From Mucilaginibacter pineti (GTDB lineage: Bacteria; Bacteroidota; Bacteroidia; Sphingobacteriales; Sphingobacteriaceae): 64,000 nucleotides of DNA. The translations under genes and the position numbers were made by a program. Shown here one piece after another: positions 52,901-61,709 of the stretch (positions are counted from its first letter, which is position 1; each line of letters starts with the position of its first letter). The notes beneath the pieces are model-generated. The model had not been told where the DNA came from. It saw nothing but the letters and a program-made list of their open reading frames with translations, and ran no database searches. The stretch spans positions 310,001 to 374,000 of the forward strand of contig NZ_FNAI01000005.1 of assembly GCF_900101875.1 (NCBI RefSeq). Reading direction: 5' to 3'.

Positions 52901-55089
52901 GCCTCCGGCGGTAATCCTATAAAATTTAATCCTTTCTTCCACTCCAGCACCATTTGTACGGTGAGCGGCAACACCGCTGCAAGTTCGTCCAAATGCTGAT
53001 AACTCAGATATATCATATTTGCCCAGCCGGCACCGAAAGGCACCAGGTTGATGCGGTGATAAAGCTGCATCTTTTCCTCGCGTTTGAACCGCTCCAAATG
53101 ACGGAAGTCTGGTTCCTGGCAAGCCACATTCAACAGCACCAAACAACGTTTATAAATACGGAAGTCTTGATCGAACAATAGCGCTTTTTCTTCTTCCAGA
53201 AAGGCCGCACTATAATCACTCTGCAAAACGGCGATAAGCAAGGCATCTTGCCAATAAGTGGCGACCTCGGCGCTGTTCAGGGCCGTATGGATGGTATCCC
53301 GGATATTGAAGTCCGGCATTTGCACCTGCTCAGCCACCCAAAGGCGGAACGATCGCCTGATGGAAGCCGCGTCACCCAGTTCATGGAAAAATTGAGGTAC
53401 CGATCCATTGGTGCCGATGTGTCGCTGGTACAAGTGGCCGATATGACGTGTCAGCGCCCAGTCTTCGTAAATATCGTGCGCCGCAGCATAGCCCGTGCCG
53501 CCCGGTTCCCGGTCAATGATCTGATCCGCCGCTAAAGAATTCACAATGGCAGGATCCAATTCCGGAATATATACATAAGGGGACATCAGCTCCGCCCGTT
53601 TAATCGCTATCTGTATCAGCGCTACGCCCCGTTTGCTACGTATTCCGGCATCCGTTTCAGCCGTCAGATTCTCTACGACAAGTGACCACATCGCAGTCTT
53701 AAACTCTTGCTCGCCATTAAGCGCCGCGGCTTGCTGGCCGGACAACATCACCGCCTTATCCAGGTTGAACGGGATACGGAGCAAAGCCCTGATCCCTGGT
53801 TTTTCCAGCAGCGGCAGCAAGGCTGGATAAACTTCACCTGCTTTTGCTAATTCTTCATCCGATAACAGCCCGACATTCAAAGGCAAATGGGGCGGGAACT
53901 GTTGCAAAAATCGCAACTTTAAGGTATCGAGCCCATAGCTGCGGCAGGTCAGCACCAGCTTGATGTCACTTCGTTTACCGATCAGGTCGAAAAAATCCAG
54001 AATAGTTTCCGCGTGAGCGGTCTCCAGTATTTTTTCCACGCTATCGATCAGCAATATCTTTAGGGCTTTTATCCCGGGAGAATCCAGAATGGTTTCCAGG
54101 GAATGTACGAGCTTAAACGCGCCGCCGCTGAAAATTTCGTCGATGCTGCCCTGGTCGAGTTGTTCGCCTTGTATAGCAATGAGTTCGAACTCCGCCATTT
54201 CCATAGCGACCTGCTTCACCAGTGCGGATTTGCCGCTGCCAGGCGACCCCGACACCAGCACCATTTGCTGGTCAGCAATGGCTTTTCTTAGCCTATCAGC
54301 GATGGTTTGTCTCGGCAAATGCAGTGTTCCTGCTTTTTCGCGGATACGCCCGACCACCCGCTGGGTATTCTTTCTCAGCGAGGCAATATCCTTTAACACG
54401 GACAAGTCTGTTTCAACAGATTTCAAACAAAGGCCAGCATTCCCGTTTTCGAGCAACAACCTATCCAGCAATGTCAGATCAAACCCGATCACCCTTTTTA
54501 GCTTATCTTCATATTCCAGGAAAATGCCGCACACGTATTGCACATCCCCCGAATCGATCAGGATGGGGCTCCCCGAATAGCCCTCAACCAGAATATCATC
54601 GTTGAATTCCTCTGATAACCGGTCTTTCAGTTCAAATTGCAATTGTTTTGGGTAATCGGTGTCCGAAAGATACTGCAACTGGTACAATGTACGCTTGCGC
54701 TCGTTCAACACGACCAACGGAAAGCCCGTGACACTGGCAACGGATCTCCCAACAGGTGCCAGCGCCAGACTGTCCTTTGCGATCCCGCATAAGGCTGCGG
54801 GTAGCGCGGATTTTGCCATCATGATCAGGCCAATATCTTCCGTATCGTTATTGCTACCGTAAATAAAATGAGCGTTGTCGGCCACAGGGTATTCCACTAT
54901 AACATTAGCAGAAATGTGCCCGACCGTAAGTTCGCGGGCTGTCCAGGGCGTGCCCGCCTTGCTATGCAGGCAATGACGGGCCGTGATCACATAGATCATC
55001 TCAGTATTGCTGCTCGGATCGTAAACAAACCCAGTACCGGTGCCTTCCGGCGTAGATAAACGGATGATCTGATCGCTTATGCCTGACAT
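49987..55089 (-). CDS. Trypsin-like protease-STAND NTPase fusion (Avs-like defence protein)
   Basis: A 1700-residue protein. Residues 1-215 form a trypsin-like serine protease with H39 (TARHC), D85 (TEDIG) and S172 in the GYSGSP motif. A P-loop ATPase of the STAND class follows: Walker A GSPGSGKS at 281-288 and Walker B LLIDS with D349. The remaining 1200 residues are helical and repeat-like and would form the sensor region. No signal peptide is present, so it acts in the cytoplasm. This layout matches the protease-STAND components of AVAST anti-phage systems. Its start overlaps by 13 bp the stop of the MBL-fold gene, proving one operon. The phage trigger and protease targets are unknown. Confidence 0.88.
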   Translation of the reverse strand: MSGISDQIIRLSTPEGTGTGFVYDPSSNTEMIYVITARHCLHSKAGTPWTARELTVGHISANVIVEYPVADNAHFIYGSNNDTEDIGLIMMAKSALPAALCGIAKDSLALAPVGRSVASVTGFPLVVLNERKRTLYQLQYLSDTDYPKQLQFELKDRLSEEFNDDILVEGYSGSPILIDSGDVQYVCGIFLEYEDKLKRVIGFDLTLLDRLLLENGNAGLCLKSVETDLSVLKDIASLRKNTQRVVGRIREKAGTLHLPRQTIADRLRKAIADQQMVLVSGSPGSGKSALVKQVAMEMAEFELIAIQGEQLDQGSIDEIFSGGAFKLVHSLETILDSPGIKALKILLIDSVEKILETAHAETILDFFDLIGKRSDIKLVLTCRSYGLDTLKLRFLQQFPPHLPLNVGLLSDEELAKAGEVYPALLPLLEKPGIRALLRIPFNLDKAVMLSGQQAAALNGEQEFKTAMWSLVVENLTAETDAGIRSKRGVALIQIAIKRAELMSPYVYIPELDPAIVNSLAADQIIDREPGGTGYAAAHDIYEDWALTRHIGHLYQRHIGTNGSVPQFFHELGDAASIRRSFRLWVAEQVQMPDFNIRDTIHTALNSAEVATYWQDALLIAVLQSDYSAAFLEEEKALLFDQDFRIYKRCLVLLNVACQEPDFRHLERFKREEKMQLYHRINLVPFGAGWANMIYLSYQHLDELAAVLPLTVQMVLEWKKGLNFIGLPPEAKEAGQIILRYLQHHTKDYSDRMNRSADADDIEDCLRLLFQLSGKLKEETAALIRVAFNEKDNAEPWQLRNFYDKIIELTISGFEDQEVCRNFPELIIEIAEKEWFYVPPTEEELARMYAGAPFLRGHRSGLNKENDFGIKDSTGMDYFPPGPFHSPMLHLLFAQPLAALRFLVKLMNHAADCYWASDLGQENMFLEAPDNREMISYTLADGTLIRQMGSMTLWNIYRGTYIATPNLLESVLMALEYWLLEVAEVIHKTRSEETRKLYQSVFDKSFDILLRESNNVSTTAVLLSVAYAHRELARPHVLPLLSVGAFYNWDYIRHRLEGQAMAPLGSRRNARYYQQEQFKFNKLPHRSHDLRYLVLNYSLGEDREKIFAIVDALYLLDPGTEWQLQVNSMDARRWEPAGEHEQGILVQPKLEGEMLAAVEESRKETERTGPAEAAMLWSIQRWEDKTEEQDFAHWLKHFNAYRKIANDPSVPKRFKMPGLLAGLGLRDHIGELDAEQAKWCAGQVQEITEHELKRRNETMDDWLKPEYNIFEVNAAFYALPILAVNTNGPTRKHLREEILYVLLNYEQESPRKALQASLRKHGWAKDPQFMLNCIGGMLQFASVSHHRQMVVNMRQYREANDAYWLFWIKAHLKWATRRFKGKRPRPVNIKRSEKILQSEWQKIFDDVDGDRTALDFQAFRLQQKDNFYFVFQALKLIPADTTETDLITFYETLLRYLLDHIQGDEDDYRQRFHITHLQQFHKRLAHFLLRQPEEVSGRFFSLLTDDVYNGDFKNNFRDKKFDLIKGCLETLITETLLEESLAPSFWFVWHRLAGRILETGIGYFSDKVLLDLIYFKSDATDWAPIHGQKALYERFIPQVRNVKSSAKLLASIGFSEMMPEGISWLAGFIGEEWQDEKNTLFWFERIIIRCFYTQEYRKLIKGSSRLRADFIKIVDHLIDKNASASAFLIREDFISRNPGGE

Positions 55090-56141
55090 GCCGGGTCTCC
55101 GAGATTAAAGGTTAAATAATTTGTTTCGGGAGCCGGAAAGCGCACATCAAAGGTGCTTTCCTTGTCCACATTAAAAATGGAATTGGTCAGCGCGTTTTTC
55201 TCGGTCAGGTGAAAGATGACCTCCTGGCCTGTATTAGCGCACAGTATCTTCGCCAGGGTGTATTTATTTGGCAACGATGAGCGGTTAAAACCATCACCAG
55301 TTATGATGTATTCCCGGCAATCGATCAGCTGAAGTAATTCATCGCTGATATTGTATTTACTGCCGTGGTGCGGCACTTGTACATATTTAAAAAGCACCGG
55401 CTTGCCACCGCCGAGGCGCCTTAATCCGGCCGTCAATAAGGCTGCTTTAGCATCAGCGCTGAATAAGATTCGTTCACCACGGTATTCCAGCGCAAAAGCG
55501 ATGCTGCTGTTGTTTTCCTCCCCCTGGTCGATATATTCTTTGGTGAGGTCGAAATCACTTAATCTGGTCTTATAATCGTTTCCACTCGCGGTCTTTTTAC
55601 CGGTAACCTCCTGCTGCCTAATGACCAGTTCTTCCTTTGACCACAGCCTTAGTAAGCGTTCCATCATAGGCTGGTTGGGCGACAATACAGAACATTTCGC
55701 ACCCCAAAGGTCCAGCGTTACCATAGCATCCGTGATAAATTGGTTCACAGGCGACCCGGACATGAGCCAGTCCCGCAGCCGTATCGCTTGTGCTACGTTC
55801 TTTTTTTGGTCGGTGCGGATACCGGTATCATAATCGTATTTCGCGTAATTATACCAGAATTGCGTTTGTGAGAGATCCAGTTTGTCTAATGTCTCCTCGT
55901 CTTTTAGCAACCGAAGGATACCGCCGATATGATCGTCATCAATATGCGAGATGATCCAAAGATCGATCTTCTCGTTCTCAGCCGCAGCGATCCCCTCAAG
56001 TACTTTTTTTAATCCTTTATCGTAAATGTCACCCTTTTCCGTGCCGCCGTCGATCAGGATATTACGGAATTGATCAGGGCGTTCCTCGAACCTGATATGG
56101 ATCGCGTCTCCGCAGCCGGCATGTATAAATCGAATGATCAT
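55077..56141 (-). CDS. Metallo-beta-lactamase-fold hydrolase in the defence operon
   Basis: A 354-residue cytoplasmic MBL-fold protein. The metal-binding motif is SHIDDDHIGG with H66, D68, D70 and H71, a variant of HxHxDH seen in ComEC-type members, preceded by NILIDGGT (residue 28 onwards). A later PHHGSKYN supplies another His. Substrate is unknown; related domains act on nucleic acids, cyclic nucleotides or small molecules. It is the first gene of a two-gene operon with the protease-STAND protein and is divergent from the third STAND gene. MBL-fold partners are described for type 1 AVAST loci, which supports a defence role. Confidence 0.87.
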   Translation of the reverse strand: MIIRFIHAGCGDAIHIRFEERPDQFRNILIDGGTEKGDIYDKGLKKVLEGIAAAENEKIDLWIISHIDDDHIGGILRLLKDEETLDKLDLSQTQFWYNYAKYDYDTGIRTDQKKNVAQAIRLRDWLMSGSPVNQFITDAMVTLDLWGAKCSVLSPNQPMMERLLRLWSKEELVIRQQEVTGKKTASGNDYKTRLSDFDLTKEYIDQGEENNSSIAFALEYRGERILFSADAKAALLTAGLRRLGGGKPVLFKYVQVPHHGSKYNISDELLQLIDCREYIITGDGFNRSSLPNKYTLAKILCANTGQEVIFHLTEKNALTNSIFNVDKESTFDVRFPAPETNYLTFNLGDPACQA

Positions 56142-56248
56142 GGTATGATTAGGTTTTCCCTCCGAAGATACTTTTTATTTGCTAAAACAGCTATTTCCGG
56201 TAATCCCGAATATTCACGTACATTTAACTTTACAATACTAAAAACGCT

Positions 56249-59200
56249 TTGAGCAAATACATACAGGTGAACCAGGCATTGGCCGCTATCGAACAAGGGC
56301 GGTTCCAGATCTTGTGCAATGACTTTTTAAAAAATGAATATCCTGGCGACCTGCAAAGTATTGGCACCGTGGAGGGCAAGGAAAAAAGCCGCAGTGGCCA
56401 ACCCGATGCTTATATCCGCAAACCTGACGGCCAATATATTCTAGGGGAATTCACTACTAAAGACGACGCTTTTAAAAGTGCGTTTGAAACCAAGTTGCGG
56501 GATGATCTGGATGAATGCCTGAAATTCGAATCCTTAGGCATCAAACCGCACCAGGTCGATCAAATCGTCCTTTGCTGTAACTCCGTCGTAGATATCGCAT
56601 TTGGTGAAACCTTGAACGAGATCGTTTCACCCCTGGGTATCCGCCTGCGTATTATTGGCATTGAAACACTCAGCACTTACTATTCCAGCACTGGTAAGCT
56701 ATTTGCCCGAGATTTTTTAAATATCAAGTTTGATACCGGCCAGGTGCTGGATAAAAATAGCTTTATAGAACGTTACAACAAAAAAGACCTGTCCACGCCG
56801 CTTACTAATGTGCTTTTAGGCCGGGAACTGGAGCTAAAAAACCTGTTGAGCATGATTGGCGAAAGGTCGATCACACTGTTACTCGGCGGCGCAGGTAGCG
56901 GCAAAACCCGACTTGCGCTACAGGCCATGGATGATTTTGTGGAGGCCAATCCCGAATTTATTCCTTACTATATTTTTGGCAAATCAGGCGACATCATTGA
57001 AGACCTGCTCACTTTTCTGCATCCGGGTAAGGCCTATATCCTTTTGGTCGACGATGCCAACCGGCAAGTAGACAATTTGCTGTCCGTTCTGGACCGAATG
57101 CTGGATAAAGGCTTGCAGGTCAAAATAGTCATCACCGTACGTGACTATGCCAAGGACGACGTCCTGAAACATATCCGGAAACTGGACTTTGAATTTTTTG
57201 CTTTAGCAAAACTATCCGACGACATTATTCAGCAAGTGATCTACGGACCGCCTTTCAGTATTGGAGACTGGACCGCGCGCAAACGCATCAGCGATATCGC
57301 CGAAGGCAATCCGCGTCTGGCGATCATGGCCGCACGCGTTTACCGTCAAAATCCAGTGCTACAGTCGATCTCAGATGTTTCCGTGATTTACGATGAATAC
57401 TTCCAATCCATTATGGATGATGGTTATCTGCGACAAAATGAATTTTCGCTAAAGGTTTTGGGTATACTTTCCTTTTTTAACAGTGTCGATATCCGCTCGC
57501 AACTGGATGTACCGATCCTGGCCGCATTCGGTGTCGGTCCTGAAGAGTTCTACAGCACCGCCGAACAACTCGAAGACCTGGAGATCGTCGAGATCTACGA
57601 TCGTAGTGTGGTCAAGATCACGGAACAAATTTTTTCGACTTATATGTTTTACCAGACCTTTATCGACAAAGGCCTGCTGAACTTCCGTACCCTATTGGAG
57701 GATTACCTCGAAAAAAATCAATTTCGCTTCAAAGACACCCTTTTACCGGTCATCACCGTGTTCGGCCCGCAGAAAGTGATCGAAAAACACAAACCAATGT
57801 TGTTGGAGGTATTGGACGGGCTGCGTCCGCAGCCGAACTTAGCATATGATTTTTTGGAGTTGTTCGGCTTTTATATGCCTGAACAATTATTGGTATTCGT
57901 GTACCAGCAGATCACTACGAACTTAGAACCAGGACAACAAATCGATGTGGAACCCATTTGGGAAAATGAGCGTTTTAGTGGCAAGAGCAGACTGCTCAAC
58001 TTATTAGACCCGTTTTTCCTGCAAGACACGCCTGACTTTACTACTGCGCTCGCTCTTGGCTTCCGCTTTGTAGCCAAACGGCCTGACCATCTCGATAATT
58101 ACATCGACCAACTTAAACGTAACCTGCACCCCGCTGGTGACGAGGTTGCGCAAAATTTCCCGCGGCTTAGTAAACTGCTCAGTTGGCTGAACGACCCTGG
58201 TAACAGTAGCCCGGAAGCCAGCAAAATATTCTACCAGGTACTCCCGCGTTGTTTCCTGAATACCCACTACGAACATCATTTCTACCTCCAGTCCGGAACC
58301 GGCTATCAACTGGCGCCAAACTTCGCCTGGATGAGGACGATGTTGTGGGAGAAGATCATCCATAAGTACCAGGATGACCGTGAACAGGTCGATCTGATCC
58401 TTCGGGCATATATCAAGGATGAGCCGCACCTTAATCAAGTTTTATTTAAATTCGATGAACCCTATATCAACCGTTTTATCACTGAACATATGCGACCTGC
58501 GCTATTTGCCGATTGCTATTTCGTCCAGGACTATCTCCGGCTTGTAGAAAAGAAAATTGGCCGTCTGACGGAATTATATAAACCGCTAAAAAAACAGTTC
58601 AATAACCGTAGCTATCAAATCTATCGCCTCTTATCTTATGATCATTATCGCGACCATTATGATTATATGAAGATCGCACAGGCTCGGCGGGAAACCATTG
58701 GCAAAAAACTACCGGTACGGTCACTGTCAGGGTTTAAAAAATTATACGACCATATTGCCGAGATCGCGGGCCACTCCGGGGACGTCAGAAACGTGATCTC
58801 CGAAGGTCTGGCCATCATTTTAGCAGGAGCGCTCGAAAGGGATCTTGAAACCGGCCTTTCCGCACTGGCTTTTTACCTTAAAATGGGGAATCCGTGCTGG
58901 ATCAACCCCAATCCCGTCTTTCGCCAATTAATGCAGTCCTATCCCGCCGAAACTGCACGCCTGTATGCGCTCATTTCCCAACCAGAATTTGCTTACCGAC
59001 AAAATTGGCTGGAAAACTTTTTCTATTGCCTGCCGGAAGAATTAGTCACCAGGGAATGGTCAGAAAAATTGTTGTCGTGTTATGAACAGGTCGCCTCGTC
59101 GAACAACGGCATCTATCCAGACCACTTTATACGCTATGAAAATGAAAGGGAGGACACCATATATGACCTGCTCAAAACCTTGTTCGACAAACGTGAAGCC

Positions 59201-59959
59201 GATAATCAGTTCCTCTATAAACTGAGCCACGATCTGATGCGGCAATTTCCAGCCTTAGTAGAAAAACATCTGAAGTTCTGTCAGGACCTTTATCTGCAAC
59301 AGGAAGAGGTTGATCCGCACGCGGATATTTATTCGGAAGAATTGTTTTTGCTGCTGGATCACGATATCAGATTCTTCGATACTTATATCGACCACCTGAC
59401 CAGCCGCCAGGAACGCATGCTTAGTTGCGGCAACAAGACGCTTAGTCAGATCTGGCGTTATGGCAATGCGAAGGAAATGGTTTACCGGGCAATTGTCAAG
59501 ATGCGCCAAATGCGTTACTGGAGTACATTAAATCATCTCAGTTCCATATTTTTTATACAGGTTTCCGAAGAAGACTTGCCAAAGTGCATAGAAGTACTTG
59601 ACCAATTATTAAATGACCATAAGGATGACATCCGTATGCTCAACATCATTTTAGATATCACCAGAAACAGTCTAGGAGAACAATTCCACCCCTTTGTCAA
59701 AAAGATCATGATAGCTAACCCTGACATGGAGGTTTTTAAGAAATTGGAGTTTCATAATAATCATTTCAGTTCCACCGGTAACCAGATCTGGGCCGATTTT
59801 AAGGCAGCTGCGTTGTCAAAGCTCCATGCTTACATTAAGGCGGAATTACCAAATCATTATGATTATCTGGAACATTTGGACCTGTTAACCCGCCGAATCG
59901 CGATGTTTAAAGAAAGCGCCGACGGGGAGCGCCGGCTACAGTTCCGTGGATATCGTTAA
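56249..59959 (+). CDS. Nuclease-like STAND NTPase, third gene of the defence module
   Basis: A 1236-residue protein, probably started at the TTG at 56249; the next ATG lies far inside. The first 160 residues look like a PD-(D/E)xK nuclease fold: D53 in GQPDAYI and E67 in LGEFTTK, in the ExT form I have seen in similar Bacteroidota NTPases. A STAND P-loop follows: Walker A GGAGSGKT at 213-220 and Walker B YILLVDDA (D268, D269). Residues 400-1236 are long, helical and of no recognised family, as in sensor regions. It is transcribed away from the MBL/protease-STAND operon with 107 bp between the starts. Nuclease activity is inferred only from the motif. Confidence 0.8.
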   Translation: MSKYIQVNQALAAIEQGRFQILCNDFLKNEYPGDLQSIGTVEGKEKSRSGQPDAYIRKPDGQYILGEFTTKDDAFKSAFETKLRDDLDECLKFESLGIKPHQVDQIVLCCNSVVDIAFGETLNEIVSPLGIRLRIIGIETLSTYYSSTGKLFARDFLNIKFDTGQVLDKNSFIERYNKKDLSTPLTNVLLGRELELKNLLSMIGERSITLLLGGAGSGKTRLALQAMDDFVEANPEFIPYYIFGKSGDIIEDLLTFLHPGKAYILLVDDANRQVDNLLSVLDRMLDKGLQVKIVITVRDYAKDDVLKHIRKLDFEFFALAKLSDDIIQQVIYGPPFSIGDWTARKRISDIAEGNPRLAIMAARVYRQNPVLQSISDVSVIYDEYFQSIMDDGYLRQNEFSLKVLGILSFFNSVDIRSQLDVPILAAFGVGPEEFYSTAEQLEDLEIVEIYDRSVVKITEQIFSTYMFYQTFIDKGLLNFRTLLEDYLEKNQFRFKDTLLPVITVFGPQKVIEKHKPMLLEVLDGLRPQPNLAYDFLELFGFYMPEQLLVFVYQQITTNLEPGQQIDVEPIWENERFSGKSRLLNLLDPFFLQDTPDFTTALALGFRFVAKRPDHLDNYIDQLKRNLHPAGDEVAQNFPRLSKLLSWLNDPGNSSPEASKIFYQVLPRCFLNTHYEHHFYLQSGTGYQLAPNFAWMRTMLWEKIIHKYQDDREQVDLILRAYIKDEPHLNQVLFKFDEPYINRFITEHMRPALFADCYFVQDYLRLVEKKIGRLTELYKPLKKQFNNRSYQIYRLLSYDHYRDHYDYMKIAQARRETIGKKLPVRSLSGFKKLYDHIAEIAGHSGDVRNVISEGLAIILAGALERDLETGLSALAFYLKMGNPCWINPNPVFRQLMQSYPAETARLYALISQPEFAYRQNWLENFFYCLPEELVTREWSEKLLSCYEQVASSNNGIYPDHFIRYENEREDTIYDLLKTLFDKREADNQFLYKLSHDLMRQFPALVEKHLKFCQDLYLQQEEVDPHADIYSEELFLLLDHDIRFFDTYIDHLTSRQERMLSCGNKTLSQIWRYGNAKEMVYRAIVKMRQMRYWSTLNHLSSIFFIQVSEEDLPKCIEVLDQLLNDHKDDIRMLNIILDITRNSLGEQFHPFVKKIMIANPDMEVFKKLEFHNNHFSSTGNQIWADFKAAALSKLHAYIKAELPNHYDYLEHLDLLTRRIAMFKESADGERRLQFRGYR

Positions 59960-60025
59960 CCAACTATATTCTTCGGTGACCTGACCATCCAAAAATAAGC
60001 TGATCGTTACCGCTTAAGGCAAAGT

Positions 60026-61144
60026 CTATACAGTCCAAAAACCTCGTTGAGCAAGCCCAAGTATAAGTTTTCCCAACATTTGATCATTATTCCAGATTTT
60101 ATTTTTTCTCATTTCCTTTACCTTATCGGCAACCGCTTGGCAATACGGTGTGCCGTGCTCAGCAAATAAATCCATTAATTCCTGTCCGCCAGCAGCTTTC
60201 TCAATAGTAACACTCATTGCTTTTACATTTTCTGAGGTTAGAGCACCTAAGGTATTTTGCGAATCCAAATGAGTTTGCAAATCGCCGTGTTGTCCAATTA
60301 TCCTTAGTTCGCTATTCTGCTCTGTCCTTAGATTTACTCCGGCAGCAAAATATTTATCCCTGGTGCTTCTAAATATACGGTATTGGTCGTCTTTGTCATT
60401 TAAGATTTGAGGATAAATAATCACATAATGCTCTCGGTCTATTGGGATTTCTAATATATTTTCAGTAGAGAATACATTGTCGCCATTCAATTTCCCTTTC
60501 ATATCCATCACTAGTACTGGATTATCGGAAGTTATTAACGGTACATCGCTATCAACTTTAATTACCTCTATACCACAATTAAGTTTAAAGTCGACAAACT
60601 TTTGCCACTCACCAAAATGATCGATTAAAAAATCCTGTTTATTTTGTTGTTTCAATGTCTGCCTTGCTTCTGCAATATCTTTTTTCAGGAATTTGAATTC
60701 TACACCCTTTTTACTTCTTAGGACGATTTCTTCATCTGGATTTGTAACAGTTTGTTCAATTCTATCGAGCAACTTCGTAAGTTGGTCGTTTTTCCTATCT
60801 AAAAACTTTGGCGTCCTAAAAAACAAACTGAGGATTGTATTAAGAATTTTTCTTTTTGTTTCCTCCGAAATATTAAAAGTTGTTGGATCAGTTAATATCT
60901 TATAAACTTCAGGATATACACCATCGACCTCTCTTCCATAAAATCTTTCCAAAGCGTACTTATCGCCATTGTCGTCCGGAAAGGTGTATAGGTTTTTCTT
61001 TGCGCAAATAGATTTAATATTCATTGGGATTGGCCCCTTTGACCCTCGCATCTCCGAATCCACTAAAAAATGACCATTCTCCTCTATGGCAAAATTTTTC
61101 AAATAAGAACGTGGGACGAAATGTTGATGAATTGGCTCGTTCAT
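60026..61144 (-). CDS. DUF4238 domain-containing protein
   Basis: A 372-residue cytoplasmic protein. The start HQHFVPRSYLKNFA (residues 7-20) and the later VPLITSDNPVLV are hallmarks of DUF4238. The family has unknown function but is often seen in genomic islands and near defence genes. It has no signal peptide and no membrane helix. Upstream (61145-61246) there is an AT-rich 100 bp gap before the macro-domain gene on the same strand. It is convergent with the nuclease-like STAND gene, 66 bp away. Confidence 0.87.
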   Translation of the reverse strand: MNEPIHQHFVPRSYLKNFAIEENGHFLVDSEMRGSKGPIPMNIKSICAKKNLYTFPDDNGDKYALERFYGREVDGVYPEVYKILTDPTTFNISEETKRKILNTILSLFFRTPKFLDRKNDQLTKLLDRIEQTVTNPDEEIVLRSKKGVEFKFLKKDIAEARQTLKQQNKQDFLIDHFGEWQKFVDFKLNCGIEVIKVDSDVPLITSDNPVLVMDMKGKLNGDNVFSTENILEIPIDREHYVIIYPQILNDKDDQYRIFRSTRDKYFAAGVNLRTEQNSELRIIGQHGDLQTHLDSQNTLGALTSENVKAMSVTIEKAAGGQELMDLFAEHGTPYCQAVADKVKEMRKNKIWNNDQMLGKLILGLAQRGFWTV

Positions 61145-61246
61145 TCTGAATAGTTTTGATATTCATAACAATATAAGAATTTTCATTCAAAATATCCAAT
61201 AACAATTCAATTGGTTCTAGGTAAAATGCCGTATAATTTGAGTAAC

Positions 61247-61702
61247 TTATAATGGTTCGTAAACAACTATATCAATATCGAATTGTTCCAAATACCGTTC
61301 GATCATCGGCTTAACAACATCCCAACGGAGCCCACCATTCCCACAACCCAAAGCTGGCAGTGCCAAACTGCCTACAGCATTTGCCTTTAAGTAATCTACC
61401 AACGCAATCAATCCAGCCTCTACAAATTCATACTCCGACGGCTGCCGCCAATGCGCTTTGGTCGGCAGGTTAACAATCAATTTATCTCCATACAAAAGGT
61501 TCGTATCACGAACGGGCAAAATTTTGCCGATACCAAACGTTCCTGTTTTACAAGCATCTGCATAAACCCTGAAATTATGCGGGAACGCTTGTTTAAAAGC
61601 AAGGGCGATACCCTTACCCATCACGCCAACCGTATTCACCGTATTAACTAATGCTTCGGCTTTATCTTCTAGTAAGTTACCTTTTACGTAAGTAATCATC
61701 AT
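61247..61702 (-). CDS. Stand-alone macro-domain protein, DarG-like
   Basis: A 151-residue macro domain with the ADP-ribose-binding patches VNTVNTVGVMGKGIALAF (residues 19-36) and the glycine-rich ALPALGCGNGG (about 117-127). The VNT-V-G-MGKGIA form is that of the N-terminal domain of DarG, the antitoxin that removes ADP-ribose from DNA. Here only the macro domain is present; the DarG C-terminal part and a DarT toxin gene are missing nearby. It begins 7 bp after the stop of the PRTRC ThiF gene on the same strand, so it is part of that operon. It may counter DNA ADP-ribosylation from another source. Confidence 0.88.
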   Translation of the reverse strand: MMITYVKGNLLEDKAEALVNTVNTVGVMGKGIALAFKQAFPHNFRVYADACKTGTFGIGKILPVRDTNLLYGDKLIVNLPTKAHWRQPSEYEFVEAGLIALVDYLKANAVGSLALPALGCGNGGLRWDVVKPMIERYLEQFDIDIVVYEPL

Positions 61703-61709
61703 CGCTAAG

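Noticed and set aside
54089..54605. Overlapping plus-strand frames of 163 and 127 residues
   Set aside because: They are antisense to the protease-STAND catalytic and P-loop region and have no recognisable domain.
61247..61702. A complete DarTG toxin-antitoxin pair
   Set aside because: Only a macro domain is present; no DarT-like ADP-ribosyltransferase was found in the neighbouring DNA.
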